Below the pieces are notes generated by a model. The model was given only the letters and a program-made list of their open reading frames with translations, was not told where the DNA came from and did no database searches. Below are positions 53,130 through 61,650 of a DNA stretch of 64,000 nucleotides, one piece after another. A program made the position numbers and the translations under genes. This stretch comes from Lachnospiraceae bacterium AC2012 (lineage in GTDB: Bacteria > Bacillota > Clostridia > Lachnospirales > Lachnospiraceae). The DNA lies in assembly GCA_000702525.1 (NCBI GenBank), contig JNIN01000001.1:1622501-1686500 (forward strand). The letters run 5' to 3'. Within the stretch, counting starts at the first letter, position 1. Each line of letters begins with the position of its first letter.

Positions 53130-54506
53130 CTATAGAAGCTTCGGACAATCCGTGTAGTTTGGACGGTTCGTGTCGACAACCATGACCAAAGTACGTGTTG
53201 TCAGAAGACTGATGGCAGCTTCGCTGTTGATAATCATATCGGCAGGGTAACCATTTTCCTCAGAAAACTGCTCCACAAGTGGGCGAAGTGAGGAAGTAAT
53301 GGAATTTAAAACAATCTGCGCTTTTTTATCTTGATTTCGGGCTGCAATGCAAACACCAACGGCTGCGCCGAAGGCATCGGCGTCGGCAAGAGAATGACCC
53401 ATAACCAGTACATTGTCGTGGCTGGCAATCATTTCTCGCAGTGCCTGTGCTTTTACACGAGCCTTTACACGAGTATTCTTTTCGACTTCCTTACCATGGG
53501 AACCATAGTAAGAGACTTCCTGATTGTTCTTTACAACGGCCTGCGCGCCACCACGACCAAGCGCAATATTAATCGCAGCTCTGGCAAATTCGGAATTCTT
53601 AACATAGGAATTGCCGTTTAGGCCGATACCAATACTAAGTGTAATATCGTTATCATTTCCAACTTTGATGGATTTTACTTCTTCTAAAAGCGCGAATTTG
53701 GATTCTTCCATTTGGCGAAGGAAACGATGCTGGAATACAACGAAGTATTTATCCTTCTCAATTTTACGCACGATGCCGTCATATTTCTGGAAATATTTAT
53801 TCACCGCACGATCTAAAACAGCGAGAAGGAGGGAACGTTTCACGTCCTCTAGCGCATCAACGGTTTCTTCAAAGTTATCGACATAGACGTAGGCCGGAAC
53901 CATCTGCAAGTCTTCTACTTCGCCTTTTACAGCTATAAGTTCGGTTATGTCGAAAAGTGTCAATGCTGTCATGGTGCTGATTCCTTCGTTGAGAGTAATC
54001 AGCTCGTTGGTCTGTAAATCATCGTCGAAATAGAGCTTCTGCAGTCTTGCTTCGAAGATGCTATTACCGAGATGCACTTTGGTAACAAAGAAATCGTCGT
54101 CTGCGCGATCGAGCACTTCTTTTGTTAATTCTTTAAAAATGGATGTGACAGATTTCTGATAGGTTCTGTCTCTTCCGGTCAAATCGGAGAATGCTTCATT
54201 CATCCATACAAAACGATGCGTGGAATCCAAGAGGGCATAAGGCACCTCAAATTGGTTGAGCATTCGTTTCTGAACAGTGCCGTACCGGACGGCGAAATTG
54301 ATAATCTCGTCTTCGAGTTTCTTTTGGTTGTTACGATATAAGAGGATACTAATGGTAGTGTAAATCACGATACAAATAGAGGTTGCTACCCCAAGTTTAG
54401 GATCCAACATATATAAAACGATATTGCCAATTACGAAAACGATAACCATATAGAAGGGAAGCTGTAAATAGAATCGCAGCTTTCCACGATATTGTAACTG
54501 ATCCAT
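53130..54506 (-). CDS. gdpP: GdpP N-terminal part (membrane, PAS-like, degenerate GGDEF, first half of DHH), ends at in-frame TAG
   Basis: 458 residues; intact GdpP is about 660, and this plus the next piece totals 683 codons with the stop. Two membrane helices (FYLQLPFYMVIVFVIGNIVLY-like, about 10-55); a PAS-like domain (YALLDSTHRFVWMNEAFSDL); a degenerate GGDEF region; then DHH phosphoesterase start VLVMGHSLADADAFGAAVGV and MVVDTNRPNYTDCPKLL followed by TAG. GdpP degrades the second messenger c-di-AMP. GGGAG lies five bases before the ATG. The stop falls between the D-x-D and DHH catalytic motifs. Confidence 0.85.
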   Translation of the reverse strand: MDQLQYRGKLRFYLQLPFYMVIVFVIGNIVLYMLDPKLGVATSICIVIYTTISILLYRNNQKKLEDEIINFAVRYGTVQKRMLNQFEVPYALLDSTHRFVWMNEAFSDLTGRDRTYQKSVTSIFKELTKEVLDRADDDFFVTKVHLGNSIFEARLQKLYFDDDLQTNELITLNEGISTMTALTLFDITELIAVKGEVEDLQMVPAYVYVDNFEETVDALEDVKRSLLLAVLDRAVNKYFQKYDGIVRKIEKDKYFVVFQHRFLRQMEESKFALLEEVKSIKVGNDNDITLSIGIGLNGNSYVKNSEFARAAINIALGRGGAQAVVKNNQEVSYYGSHGKEVEKNTRVKARVKAQALREMIASHDNVLVMGHSLADADAFGAAVGVCIAARNQDKKAQIVLNSITSSLRPLVEQFSEENGYPADMIINSEAAISLLTTRTLVMVVDTNRPNYTDCPKLL

Positions 54507-54629
54507 AGTTTCTCCCTAGTACAAAAACAGCAGTTTTATAACTATCTTTATCATATTGTAATATACTGCGAATTTATTATACCACACCTAGTAGTGTGAA
54601 AATGACGAAAATGTTTGGGTATTGTGACA

Positions 54630-54658
54630 TTGTTACAAAAATATCAAAAAAGTACAAT
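54630..54658 (+). promoter_or_regulatory. Promoter of the Crh-like gene
   Basis: TTGTTA (54630-54635), 17-base spacer, TACAAT (54653-54658), 34 bases before the start codon. Confidence 0.65.
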
Positions 54659-54692
54659 AAATGTAGTTGGAAATATAGAAAGGAGAAGTTCT

Positions 54693-54926
54693 ATGACAAC
54701 GGTTAAGGTTAATGTCAATTCTATTGACAAAGTAAAGGGGTTTGTAAACACAATCGTAAAATTCGATAATGATTTCGATTTAGTTGCAGGCAGATATGTG
54801 ATCGATGCAAAGTCCATCATGGGGATCTTTAGTTTAGATTTATCACAGGACTTGGAATTGCACATCGGGGATGGCGATCCAATCGAAGATATCAAAGCTG
54901 CATTAAAAGATTATATTGTTGAGTAA
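54693..54926 (+). CDS. HPr-like protein lacking the phosphocarrier histidine (Crh-like)
   Basis: 77 residues from the ATG with AAAGGAG seven bases upstream. The PTS HPr fold is recognisable, but the G-x-H-A-R-P site around residue 15 reads IDKVKGFVNTIV, so the enzyme-I-phosphorylated histidine is missing. The regulatory serine region is kept: DAKSIMGIFSLDL, with Ser at the HPr Ser46 position. This is the Bacillus Crh arrangement, a CcpA co-regulator phosphorylated by HPr kinase but not a sugar carrier. The next gene is the sugar ABC ATPase, which fits a carbon-control role. HPrK and CcpA are not in this window. Confidence 0.85.
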   Translation: MTTVKVNVNSIDKVKGFVNTIVKFDNDFDLVAGRYVIDAKSIMGIFSLDLSQDLELHIGDGDPIEDIKAALKDYIVE

Positions 54927-54964
54927 CAAACCTAGGGTTATATAAAAAAAGGAGAGGATTAAAA

Positions 54965-56080
54965 ATGGCAGAAATTCAGTTAAAAAACATTGTAAAACAG
55001 TATCCAAACGGATTCCAGGCAGTAAAGGACTTCAACTTAGATGTGAAAGATAAGGAATTCATCATCTTCGTAGGACCTTCTGGATGTGGTAAGTCTACAA
55101 CACTTCGTATGATTGCCGGTTTGGAAGATATCACATCAGGTGAATTATTAATTGACGGAAAGTTGATGAACAACGTAGAACCTAAGGACAGAGATATTGC
55201 GATGGTATTCCAGAACTACGCTCTGTATCCACATATGACAGTTTACGATAATATGGCATTCGGCTTAAAGCTTCGTAAACTTCCAAAAGATGAAATTGAT
55301 AAGAAGGTACGTGAAGCAGCAGAGATCCTGGATCTTTCTTCCCTTCTTGATCGTAAGCCAAGAGCTCTTTCCGGTGGACAGAGACAGCGTGTAGCTATGG
55401 GTCGTGCAATTGTACGTAATCCTAAGGTATTCCTTATGGACGAACCTCTTTCTAACCTGGATGCAAAGCTTCGTGTACAGATGAGAACAGAGATTTCTAA
55501 GCTTCATGACAGACTTGGTGCAACTATGATCTATGTAACACATGATCAGACAGAGGCTATGACACTTGGTACAAGAATTGTAGTTATGAAGGACGGTGTT
55601 GTTCAGCAGATCGATACACCACAGAACCTCTACAATGCACCACAGAATTTATTCGTAGCTGGATTCATCGGATCTCCACAGATGAACTTCATCGACGCTA
55701 AGATCCAGAAGAAGGGTGACGGCGTAGTTGCAATTATCAATGGTGACAACGAACTCAAGGTACCAGCTGATAAGGCTAAGGCTCTGATCGATGGTGGTTA
55801 TGACGGAAAGACAGTTACTATGGGTATCCGTCCAGAAAACATCCATGATGCATCTGTAGATACAGAATTCGGTGCTGGAACTCAGTTCGATGCTAAGATT
55901 TCTGTATACGAATTACTTGGTGCAGAAGTTCTTCTTTACTTCGATTATGCTGGATCACACATGGTAGCACGTGTTGACCCACGTACAGAAGTTAAGGCTG
56001 GCGATACAGTGAAATTCGCACTGGAAATGGAGAAGACACACTTCTTCGACAAGGAAACAGAAAAGACTATCACAAACTAG
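54965..56080 (+). CDS. Multi-sugar ABC transporter ATP-binding protein (MsmX/UgpC/MalK type)
   Basis: 371 residues. Walker A FVGPSGCGKSTTLRMIAGLE near 36, signature LSGGQRQRVAMGRAIVRNP near 135, Walker B VFLMDEPLSNLDAKLR, and the C-terminal TOBE/MalK regulatory domain (TVTMGIRPENIHD, TEVKAGDTVKFALEMEKTHF). MsmX-type ATPases serve several sugar importers whose operons lack one; the lac-type transporter at 42127-45299 is such a case. No permease gene is adjacent. 38 bases after the Crh-like gene, likely one transcript. Confidence 0.95.
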   Translation: MAEIQLKNIVKQYPNGFQAVKDFNLDVKDKEFIIFVGPSGCGKSTTLRMIAGLEDITSGELLIDGKLMNNVEPKDRDIAMVFQNYALYPHMTVYDNMAFGLKLRKLPKDEIDKKVREAAEILDLSSLLDRKPRALSGGQRQRVAMGRAIVRNPKVFLMDEPLSNLDAKLRVQMRTEISKLHDRLGATMIYVTHDQTEAMTLGTRIVVMKDGVVQQIDTPQNLYNAPQNLFVAGFIGSPQMNFIDAKIQKKGDGVVAIINGDNELKVPADKAKALIDGGYDGKTVTMGIRPENIHDASVDTEFGAGTQFDAKISVYELLGAEVLLYFDYAGSHMVARVDPRTEVKAGDTVKFALEMEKTHFFDKETEKTITN

Positions 56081-56112
56081 AATTGACGATAGAATCTATA
56101 TCAACTAAGATT

Positions 56113-56147
56113 AATCCATCGGGGCAGTTGCTCCGGTGGATTTTTTT
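56113..56147 (+). terminator. Terminator after the ABC ATPase
   Basis: AATCCA-t-CGGGGC / AGTT / GCTCCG-g-TGGATT then seven Ts. Confidence 0.88.
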
Positions 56148-56197
56148 GTCTCGGTCGGAATGATAAGTTTCAACGAGACGGGAACTTGGGGGTACTT

Positions 56198-57064
56198 ATG
56201 GACGAGATACAGACATTACTAGAACATATTGAAAATGAGACGGGGATCCGTCTGAAAATAGAGGATTCAAAGCTTTCAGAAGAAGAGACCGCTGCGAAAA
56301 TAAAAGAAGTGATGCATTATTTCCATAAAAATGATGATCGCACGAGCTTCTTGAAGCAGGCGATGAAGGGGATGAGCCGCGATGAAATCCATCAGGGGTT
56401 TGCGAAATTTCATATGAATGAAAATGAGCGCGTCACGGTATTTCTGATTGCCTTTCGAGATCATGTGGAACCGGTTGCCCAGTCTGTAATTACGGGGCTC
56501 TATGATCCTTCTTCCTATGATTTGGTGCAGATGAATGACAAGGAACTGGCACTGCTTATGAAGCAGGAGGCGAAGTCCGGGGATGACGAATTCATGGCGC
56601 TATCCATCGTGGATACGCTGATGGCGGAGGCCATGGTGAGTGTGCAGGTCGCCTACGATCAGGAGGTGGCATATCGCGATGTTGGAGAGGCCTATAGAAA
56701 TGCCGCAACGGCGCTTAAAATCGGGCAGACATTCTACCGTTCCGAGGTTGTCTATGGATATCATAAACTAGGCCTTGGAAAACTCCTGTACCAACTCCCG
56801 AAAGAGGCATGTGTGCAGTATTTTGAAGACAACCTGGTGACAGTGGATTTTGCGAATATGGATGAGGAATCCCTGCATATTATCGAATGTTTCTTTGACA
56901 ATGATTTAAATATCGCAGAGACGGCACGAAAGTTGTATTTGCATCGAAATACGCTGGTATATCGCCTGGATAAATTTGAAAAGACGACAGGACTGGACTT
57001 ACGAAATTTCGAGGATGCGATTGTAATCCGTGTAGGTCTGATGTTACGAGAAATGATAAGTTAG
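56198..57064 (+). CDS. PucR/CdaR-type transcriptional regulator
   Basis: 288 residues from the ATG five bases after GGGGGT. The C-terminal HTH_30 is clear: ESLHIIECFFDNDLNIAETA, RKLYLHRNTLVYRLDKFEK and TGLDLRNFEDAIVIRVGLM, the pattern of CdaR (sugar diacid) and PucR regulators. The N-terminal 200 residues are unlike a GAF or diacid-recognition domain and are mostly helical, so the signal is unknown. Single gene; nothing obviously diacid-related is adjacent. Confidence 0.82.
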   Translation: MDEIQTLLEHIENETGIRLKIEDSKLSEEETAAKIKEVMHYFHKNDDRTSFLKQAMKGMSRDEIHQGFAKFHMNENERVTVFLIAFRDHVEPVAQSVITGLYDPSSYDLVQMNDKELALLMKQEAKSGDDEFMALSIVDTLMAEAMVSVQVAYDQEVAYRDVGEAYRNAATALKIGQTFYRSEVVYGYHKLGLGKLLYQLPKEACVQYFEDNLVTVDFANMDEESLHIIECFFDNDLNIAETARKLYLHRNTLVYRLDKFEKTTGLDLRNFEDAIVIRVGLMLREMIS

Positions 57065-57104
57065 CGAAAAACGATAGAAAGCAAGCGTTAAAGATAGAAA
57101 ATAC

Positions 57105-57133
57105 TTGTTTTCCGAAAACTAGTAAGATAGAAT
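57105..57133 (+). promoter_or_regulatory. Promoter of the ferredoxin gene
   Basis: TTGTTT (57105-57110), 17-base spacer, TAGAAT (57128-57133), 65 bases before the start codon. Confidence 0.55.
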
Positions 57134-57198
57134 AAAAATAGACTTTAAATTTAGGTTTAAAGTATTTATCAAGTATCTTTTATAAGGAGGAAGAAAAA

Positions 57199-57369
57199 AT
57201 GGCATACGTTATTTCTGATTCATGCGTATCTTGTGGAACATGTGAACCTGAATGCCCAGTAGGTGCAATTGCTCAGGGAGATTCCCAGTACGAAATCGAT
57301 GCAGCAGCTTGTGTTGAATGTGGAACATGCGCTGGTGTTTGCCCAACAGGAGCAATTTCTCAGGGTTAA
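57199..57369 (+). CDS. 2[4Fe-4S] ferredoxin, clostridial type
   Basis: 56 residues, starting at ATG with AAGGAGG eight bases upstream. Two classical cluster motifs: CVSCGTCEPECPVGA and CVECGTCAGVCPTGA, each C-x2-C-x2-C-x3-C-P. The two halves are near repeats (G-A-I-A-Q-G / G-A-I-S-Q-G). A low-potential electron carrier for pyruvate:ferredoxin oxidoreductase, hydrogenase or Rnf in anaerobes. Monocistronic with its own terminator. Confidence 0.98.
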   Translation: MAYVISDSCVSCGTCEPECPVGAIAQGDSQYEIDAAACVECGTCAGVCPTGAISQG

Positions 57370-57382
57370 TTATCGATTTAAG

Positions 57383-57425
57383 AGAGCTTCGAAGCGAATG
57401 GTGGTTGCTTCGAAGCTCTTTTTTT
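57383..57425 (+). terminator. Terminator after ferredoxin
   Basis: AGAGCTTCGAAGC / 11-base loop / GCTTCGAAGCTCT then a long T-run; perfect 13-pair stem. Confidence 0.93.
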
Positions 57426-57459
57426 CTTATAATTGGTCTCCATAAAGGAAGTGATAACA

Positions 57460-59403
57460 ATGAGTACAAAGAAAAAGAAAAAACAAAGTGAACAAGATGT
57501 GTACAGACTCCCAAAATGGTTGAAAGCAATCTTTATCATAATGATTGCGATCGTACTACTGATGGGAGCTGCGATTGTAGCGATCGATGTTTATTTGAAA
57601 ATAGAGACGGGGAATTCGATTGTAGATGATATCAATTACGCGAGGGAAGTTGTGGACGAGTCTACCGAGGATACCTTTAAGAGTAGTTCAGGAACCATCT
57701 ATTACGATGTAAATGGCGATGTCATCGGTTCGGAGAACGCTTCTGGAAATGGTACTTCATCTACGTATCTCAGTTATAGCGAAATCCCGGAAGATGTGGT
57801 AAGTGCCTTTATTGCCATCGAAGATCCGACATTTTGGAGTAACAATGGAACTTCGATGTCTGGTTTGGGACGAGCTTTCCTTGGATATATTCATATTATG
57901 GATACGGATTCCGGTGGAAGTACGATTACGCAGCAGGTGGCAAAGAATACATTTCTATCACAGGAAGTATCGATTGACCGTAAGATGAAGGAAATCTTCA
58001 TGGCGATGTATCTGACCAATAAGTATTCCAAGCAGGATATTATGGAATACTATGTAAATCAGGTGTATTTTGCGAATCAGGTGTATGGAATTGAAGATGC
58101 GGCACAGACATACTTTGGAGTATCGGCATCGGAGTTAACGCTTTCACAGACGGCATACCTGGCGGCAATTCCGAATAGACCAAGCTATTACAATCCTTTG
58201 GAAAATTCTTCGAATGCCATCGGACGAAGAGATCGTATTCTGAAAGCGATGTATGAAAATGGTTTTATCACAGAGTCGGAATATGAGCAGGCAATCGATG
58301 AGACGATTGAAATTGTAACGACAGAAGATGCGGAGGATGAGACATCGGAAGATTCGGATACAAGTGTAAGTACAGAAACACAGAAGGCGAATGCAACGTC
58401 TTATCTGTTAACTTATGCAGAAGATTGTGCAGAGAAATATTTCGCGGATTTATATGGAATCACAGAGGATGAAGCATCTACCATGCTGGCAGAGGGTGGA
58501 TATCGAATCTACACTTCATTGGATCCGGAAGTGGCTATATCTGCGCAGCAGGCGGTAGATGATACTTTAAGTTTCAGTACATCGGAAGATGATAATGGCT
58601 ATTATCTGATTCAGGGTGCCGTAACGGTGATCGATAATAATGATGGCAAAGTAATTGCAGTCGTAGGTGGACGTTCTCAGGAAAGTACCTCGACACTGTA
58701 TGGTTTGAATCGTGCATTCCAGAGTTATAGACAGCCTGGTTCCTCCATTAAACCGCTGGTTGTGTATACGCCAGCCTTGATGAAAGGCTATGAAATCTCT
58801 GATTTTGAGACGATGGTATGGAAATCCGATAATACTACCGCGCAGAATGTATTTAAGGATATCACACCGGCATATGGTATCTCCTTCTTACAGAAGATGG
58901 ATTTTGCAAAGATAGTAGAGGAAGACGAGACGTTGGCCGCAGCGCTTGGAGGACTTACAAATGGTGTAACAACGGTCGAGATGGCGAGCGCCTATAGTTG
59001 CCTTAGTAATTCTGGAGAATTTGTAGATCCTACGTGTTTAACATCTGTATTAAATACAGAGGGGGAAGAACTGTATGAGGAATCTGATTCTTACCAGGTA
59101 TACACAGCGGATGCAGCAGATGATATGACAGAAATTCTGAAGGGTGTCATTTCCGAACCATCAGGAACTGCTTATTCTATGGATTGGTATGAATCATCGA
59201 ATATCGAGGTGGCAGGTAAAACCGGTACAACGAATGATAACAAGGATGGATGGTTCTGCGGTTTTAGTTCCGGCTATACGGTGACCGTGTGGGTTGGATC
59301 GGATGATTCCAAGGCGGTTTCTGGAAATGCGGGAAGTACATACCCTGCCAGCATCTGGAAGGATGTCATGCTGGATTTGGTAGGCGGAGAAAAAGAGGAA
59401 TAA
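57460..59403 (+). CDS. Class A penicillin-binding protein (transglycosylase/transpeptidase)
   Basis: 647 residues from the ATG with AAAGGAAG upstream. Basic N-terminus, one membrane anchor (LKAIFIIMIAIVLLMGAAIV, about 23-42). GT51 domain: AFIAIEDPTFWSNNGTSM with the catalytic Glu, then GGSTITQQVAKNTFL. Transpeptidase: active serine in RQPGSSIKPLVVYTP near 432, SxN as SDN in WKSDNTTAQNVF, and KTG in VAGKTGTTNDNKDGWFCGF near 588. Polymerises and cross-links peptidoglycan outside the membrane. An acidic stretch (DAEDETSEDSDTSV) lies between the two domains. Confidence 0.95.
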   Translation: MSTKKKKKQSEQDVYRLPKWLKAIFIIMIAIVLLMGAAIVAIDVYLKIETGNSIVDDINYAREVVDESTEDTFKSSSGTIYYDVNGDVIGSENASGNGTSSTYLSYSEIPEDVVSAFIAIEDPTFWSNNGTSMSGLGRAFLGYIHIMDTDSGGSTITQQVAKNTFLSQEVSIDRKMKEIFMAMYLTNKYSKQDIMEYYVNQVYFANQVYGIEDAAQTYFGVSASELTLSQTAYLAAIPNRPSYYNPLENSSNAIGRRDRILKAMYENGFITESEYEQAIDETIEIVTTEDAEDETSEDSDTSVSTETQKANATSYLLTYAEDCAEKYFADLYGITEDEASTMLAEGGYRIYTSLDPEVAISAQQAVDDTLSFSTSEDDNGYYLIQGAVTVIDNNDGKVIAVVGGRSQESTSTLYGLNRAFQSYRQPGSSIKPLVVYTPALMKGYEISDFETMVWKSDNTTAQNVFKDITPAYGISFLQKMDFAKIVEEDETLAAALGGLTNGVTTVEMASAYSCLSNSGEFVDPTCLTSVLNTEGEELYEESDSYQVYTADAADDMTEILKGVISEPSGTAYSMDWYESSNIEVAGKTGTTNDNKDGWFCGFSSGYTVTVWVGSDDSKAVSGNAGSTYPASIWKDVMLDLVGGEKEE

Positions 59404-59410
59404 TGAAAAA

Positions 59411-59465
59411 ATATATGGTGCTTCCATTCGATATCTAAATCGAATAGAAGCACCATATTATTTAA
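59411..59465. terminator. Bidirectional terminator between the PBP and mecA
   Basis: ATATGGTGCTTC-c-ATTCGAT / ATCTAA / ATCGAAT-a-GAAGCACCATAT, with A/T runs on both sides, between convergent genes. Confidence 0.9.
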
Positions 59466-59484
59466 TAAAAATTAGTATATAGTT

Positions 59485-60156
59485 TTATATCACGGCCAGA
59501 TTTTGTAGTGCATGTTCGGAAATCAAAGTTTTACTGTGCTCCACGAAATAGGAATCTACGCTAAATGGAACAAATTCTTGTGAACCATATTCAGAAAGAA
59601 TTCCGATGACATGCCGGAAATTTTCGTTGCTGGTAGGACCCTTATGAATTACCAGGTAATAAGCGCCGTCTCGTTTGTAGAGACTGTTGTTGGCGTTGTA
59701 TAGAAGGTCGGTAAGTTTTGCAACCTCAAATAACGGATCCATATTGTCAAAACGGAAGACTACCGTATCGCCAGAAATGGTAGGAGGCGTAGGTACTGTA
59801 TTCTCTTGTGGACCACCATATTCTATGTCGCTATAGTCATCGTAATCTGATTCATCGTCATCATCGTCTTCGTCAGAGAAATTAGCATAGCGTGTATCTA
59901 ATTCTTCTGGGCTGTCGACTTTTGTAATGATCAGAATAATCATCTCGGAACTGATCGGGACTGCTTCAATCATAAGCGGAATATCATCGGTATCAAAACC
60001 ATACTTTGCGGAAGCAAATCCCATCATCTCGCGGAAGAGATCCTTGGCCTTATCAGTTCCGTATGCAAGCTCGGACAACTTGATATGCCTCTCTTCTAAA
60101 TCCTCTCGAGTTAGCGTGCAACGAATCTGATTTTCACTAATCTTCTCAATCTTCAT
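59485..60156 (-). CDS. mecA: Adaptor protein MecA
   Basis: 223 residues. N-terminal substrate-binding domain MKIEKISENQIRCTLTREDL and ELAYGTDKAKDLFREMM; an acidic linker (DEDDDDDESDYDD, about 96-108); C-terminal ClpC-binding domain (VVFRFDNMDPLFEVAKLTDL, SLYKRDGAYYLVIHKG). MecA delivers unfolded or regulatory proteins to ClpC/ClpP; in Bacillus it controls ComK. GAGGAAG precedes the ATG. Single gene. Confidence 0.93.
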   Translation of the reverse strand: MKIEKISENQIRCTLTREDLEERHIKLSELAYGTDKAKDLFREMMGFASAKYGFDTDDIPLMIEAVPISSEMIILIITKVDSPEELDTRYANFSDEDDDDDESDYDDYSDIEYGGPQENTVPTPPTISGDTVVFRFDNMDPLFEVAKLTDLLYNANNSLYKRDGAYYLVIHKGPTSNENFRHVIGILSEYGSQEFVPFSVDSYFVEHSKTLISEHALQNLAVI

Positions 60157-60381
60157 CTGATCACTTCCTCTCTTATAAAATCGAAGAAGATTCTATGTAG
60201 AGATTCTTCTTCACTTTTATTATAGAGGAGTTAAAAATCTCTGTAAAGCAAGCGTAAACTTAAAAAAACATAAACTTCTGAAGAGTTCATTAAATTGCAG
60301 TTGAGGTTATTGAATAACGAGAATGGAACTGTTATAAAGGGATATAGAGAGCCTCCCAACACGGGAAGGAGCGGATGATTC

Positions 60382-61650
60382 ATTTTAGAATTATTACCGT
60401 TTGATCAGTATTGTATTTTGCAGGAGATAAGCAATACAAAAAATAGCAAAGTATATCTGGTCAGACACACCAAATTGAACTGTCTTCGCATTATCAAGTG
60501 CATTCCGAAAGAGGCAGTTTTCTACGAATATGGGGAAGCAGAAGCGAAGCTGCTACTCCGTCTGAAACATCCCGGAATTCCAACAGTATATGATTTAAAA
60601 GAGGATCAGGAATACCTATATATTGTGGAAGAATATATTCGGGGTCAATCTTTAGCAGAGTATTTACTCGATCATAAGATTTCCAAAGAACAACTTAGAA
60701 TGATAGCAATAAAATTGTGTGATGTTTTGTGTTATCTCAGGGATTGTGGTCCGGTACCGATTTTATATCGGGATATGAAACCGGAGCATGTCATCTTAGA
60801 AGGCGATGAAGTACGTTTGATTGATTTTGGAATCGCAAAAGGAGATGACGGACAGCGTGAGGAAATGATTTGTGGCACGCAGGGATACATGGCACCAGAA
60901 CTTGCATATTCTAAGGCGACAGAGAAGTCCGATGTCTATAGTCTGGCAAAGACATTGGAGTATGCATGGGAGAAGAGTGGGATGAACTCACGACGGATCA
61001 CGAGGTTGATTCACCAAGCGACCAGGGAGTGTCCGGATGAGCGACCGAATCTCGATGCATTTTGTGAGTCGTGGAAGCAATTGTCAGAGAAACAAAAGGT
61101 GTATGGGGGTATCTCTAAAGTAATAGCAGTTGTAGGAAGCGATCGAGGTGTTGGTTGTACACATATCGCGATTTCACTGGCGGTCTTCTTACGAACGGAA
61201 GGGATAGAGACGTATTATCATAATCCGTATGAGGAAGAGGATGTGCTGGAGAATATGAAGAGAAATGCACATGTATTTCGGGAAAAGGATTCTATCATAT
61301 ACCACAATAAGTTCTATGGCCTTCGAACTTTGGGTGAGACTGTAGAGCAGAGGAAACCTCCGGAAGGAGTATATGTGCAGGATTGTGGATTGGATTGGGA
61401 AAGGGCAGAAGATGCAGACTGGATTGTGTTTGTATTGGGTAGTAGTCCCTGGAAAGATCAAAGAGTCCCGGAATGGAATTCTAACCATGTAAGTATCCTT
61501 TGCAATCCGGCCAGCAGGGGCACTGGACTGAAATTAGCCCGTGCAAATGGTTGCAGACTATATGGATTTCCACTGGATGACGATCCATTTCTGGTTACAA
61601 CTGCGAAGAAAAAGGTTCTAGAGAGAATCAGAAAGGAGGTTTGGAAGTGA
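60382..61650 (+). CDS. Ser/Thr protein kinase fused to a degenerate MinD/ParA-like domain
   Basis: About 420 residues. No ATG starts the frame; conserved N-terminal sequence (ILELLPFDQYCILQEIS) runs up to an in-frame TGA at 60376, so initiation at the ATT at 60382 (AAGGAG ten bases upstream) or the TTG at 60418 must be assumed. Hanks-type kinase: IIKCIPKEAVF, EYIRGQSLAEYLL, catalytic loop YRDMKPEHVIL and LIDFGIAKG, with GTQGYMAPE. The glycine loop is poor (ISNTKNSKVYLV). The C-terminal part (about 245-420) begins VIAVVGSDRGVGCTHIAIS: the ParA-type Walker A shape without its lysines. Cytoplasmic, no membrane helix. GTGA overlap with the next gene. Confidence 0.8.
   Translation: MLELLPFDQYCILQEISNTKNSKVYLVRHTKLNCLRIIKCIPKEAVFYEYGEAEAKLLLRLKHPGIPTVYDLKEDQEYLYIVEEYIRGQSLAEYLLDHKISKEQLRMIAIKLCDVLCYLRDCGPVPILYRDMKPEHVILEGDEVRLIDFGIAKGDDGQREEMICGTQGYMAPELAYSKATEKSDVYSLAKTLEYAWEKSGMNSRRITRLIHQATRECPDERPNLDAFCESWKQLSEKQKVYGGISKVIAVVGSDRGVGCTHIAISLAVFLRTEGIETYYHNPYEEEDVLENMKRNAHVFREKDSIIYHNKFYGLRTLGETVEQRKPPEGVYVQDCGLDWERAEDADWIVFVLGSSPWKDQRVPEWNSNHVSILCNPASRGTGLKLARANGCRLYGFPLDDDPFLVTTAKKKVLERIRKEVWK

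Noticed and set aside
53125-53135. Pyrrolysine or selenocysteine read-through at the gdpP TAG
   Set aside because: TAG would only suit pyrrolysine, GdpP is not a pyrrolysine protein, and no PYLIS-like context or pyl genes were seen; a nonsense mutation or gene split is simpler.
53836-53847. Third parS-like sequence ACGTTTCACGTCC
   Set aside because: Only half of the palindrome matches (GTTTCACGT); the right arm is CC instead of GAAAC, and it lies in the gdpP coding sequence.
60375-60404. Short ATG open frame (MIHFRIITV) upstream of the kinase
   Set aside because: Only nine codons, in a frame different from the kinase; I treat it as part of the uncertain start region, not as a leader peptide.
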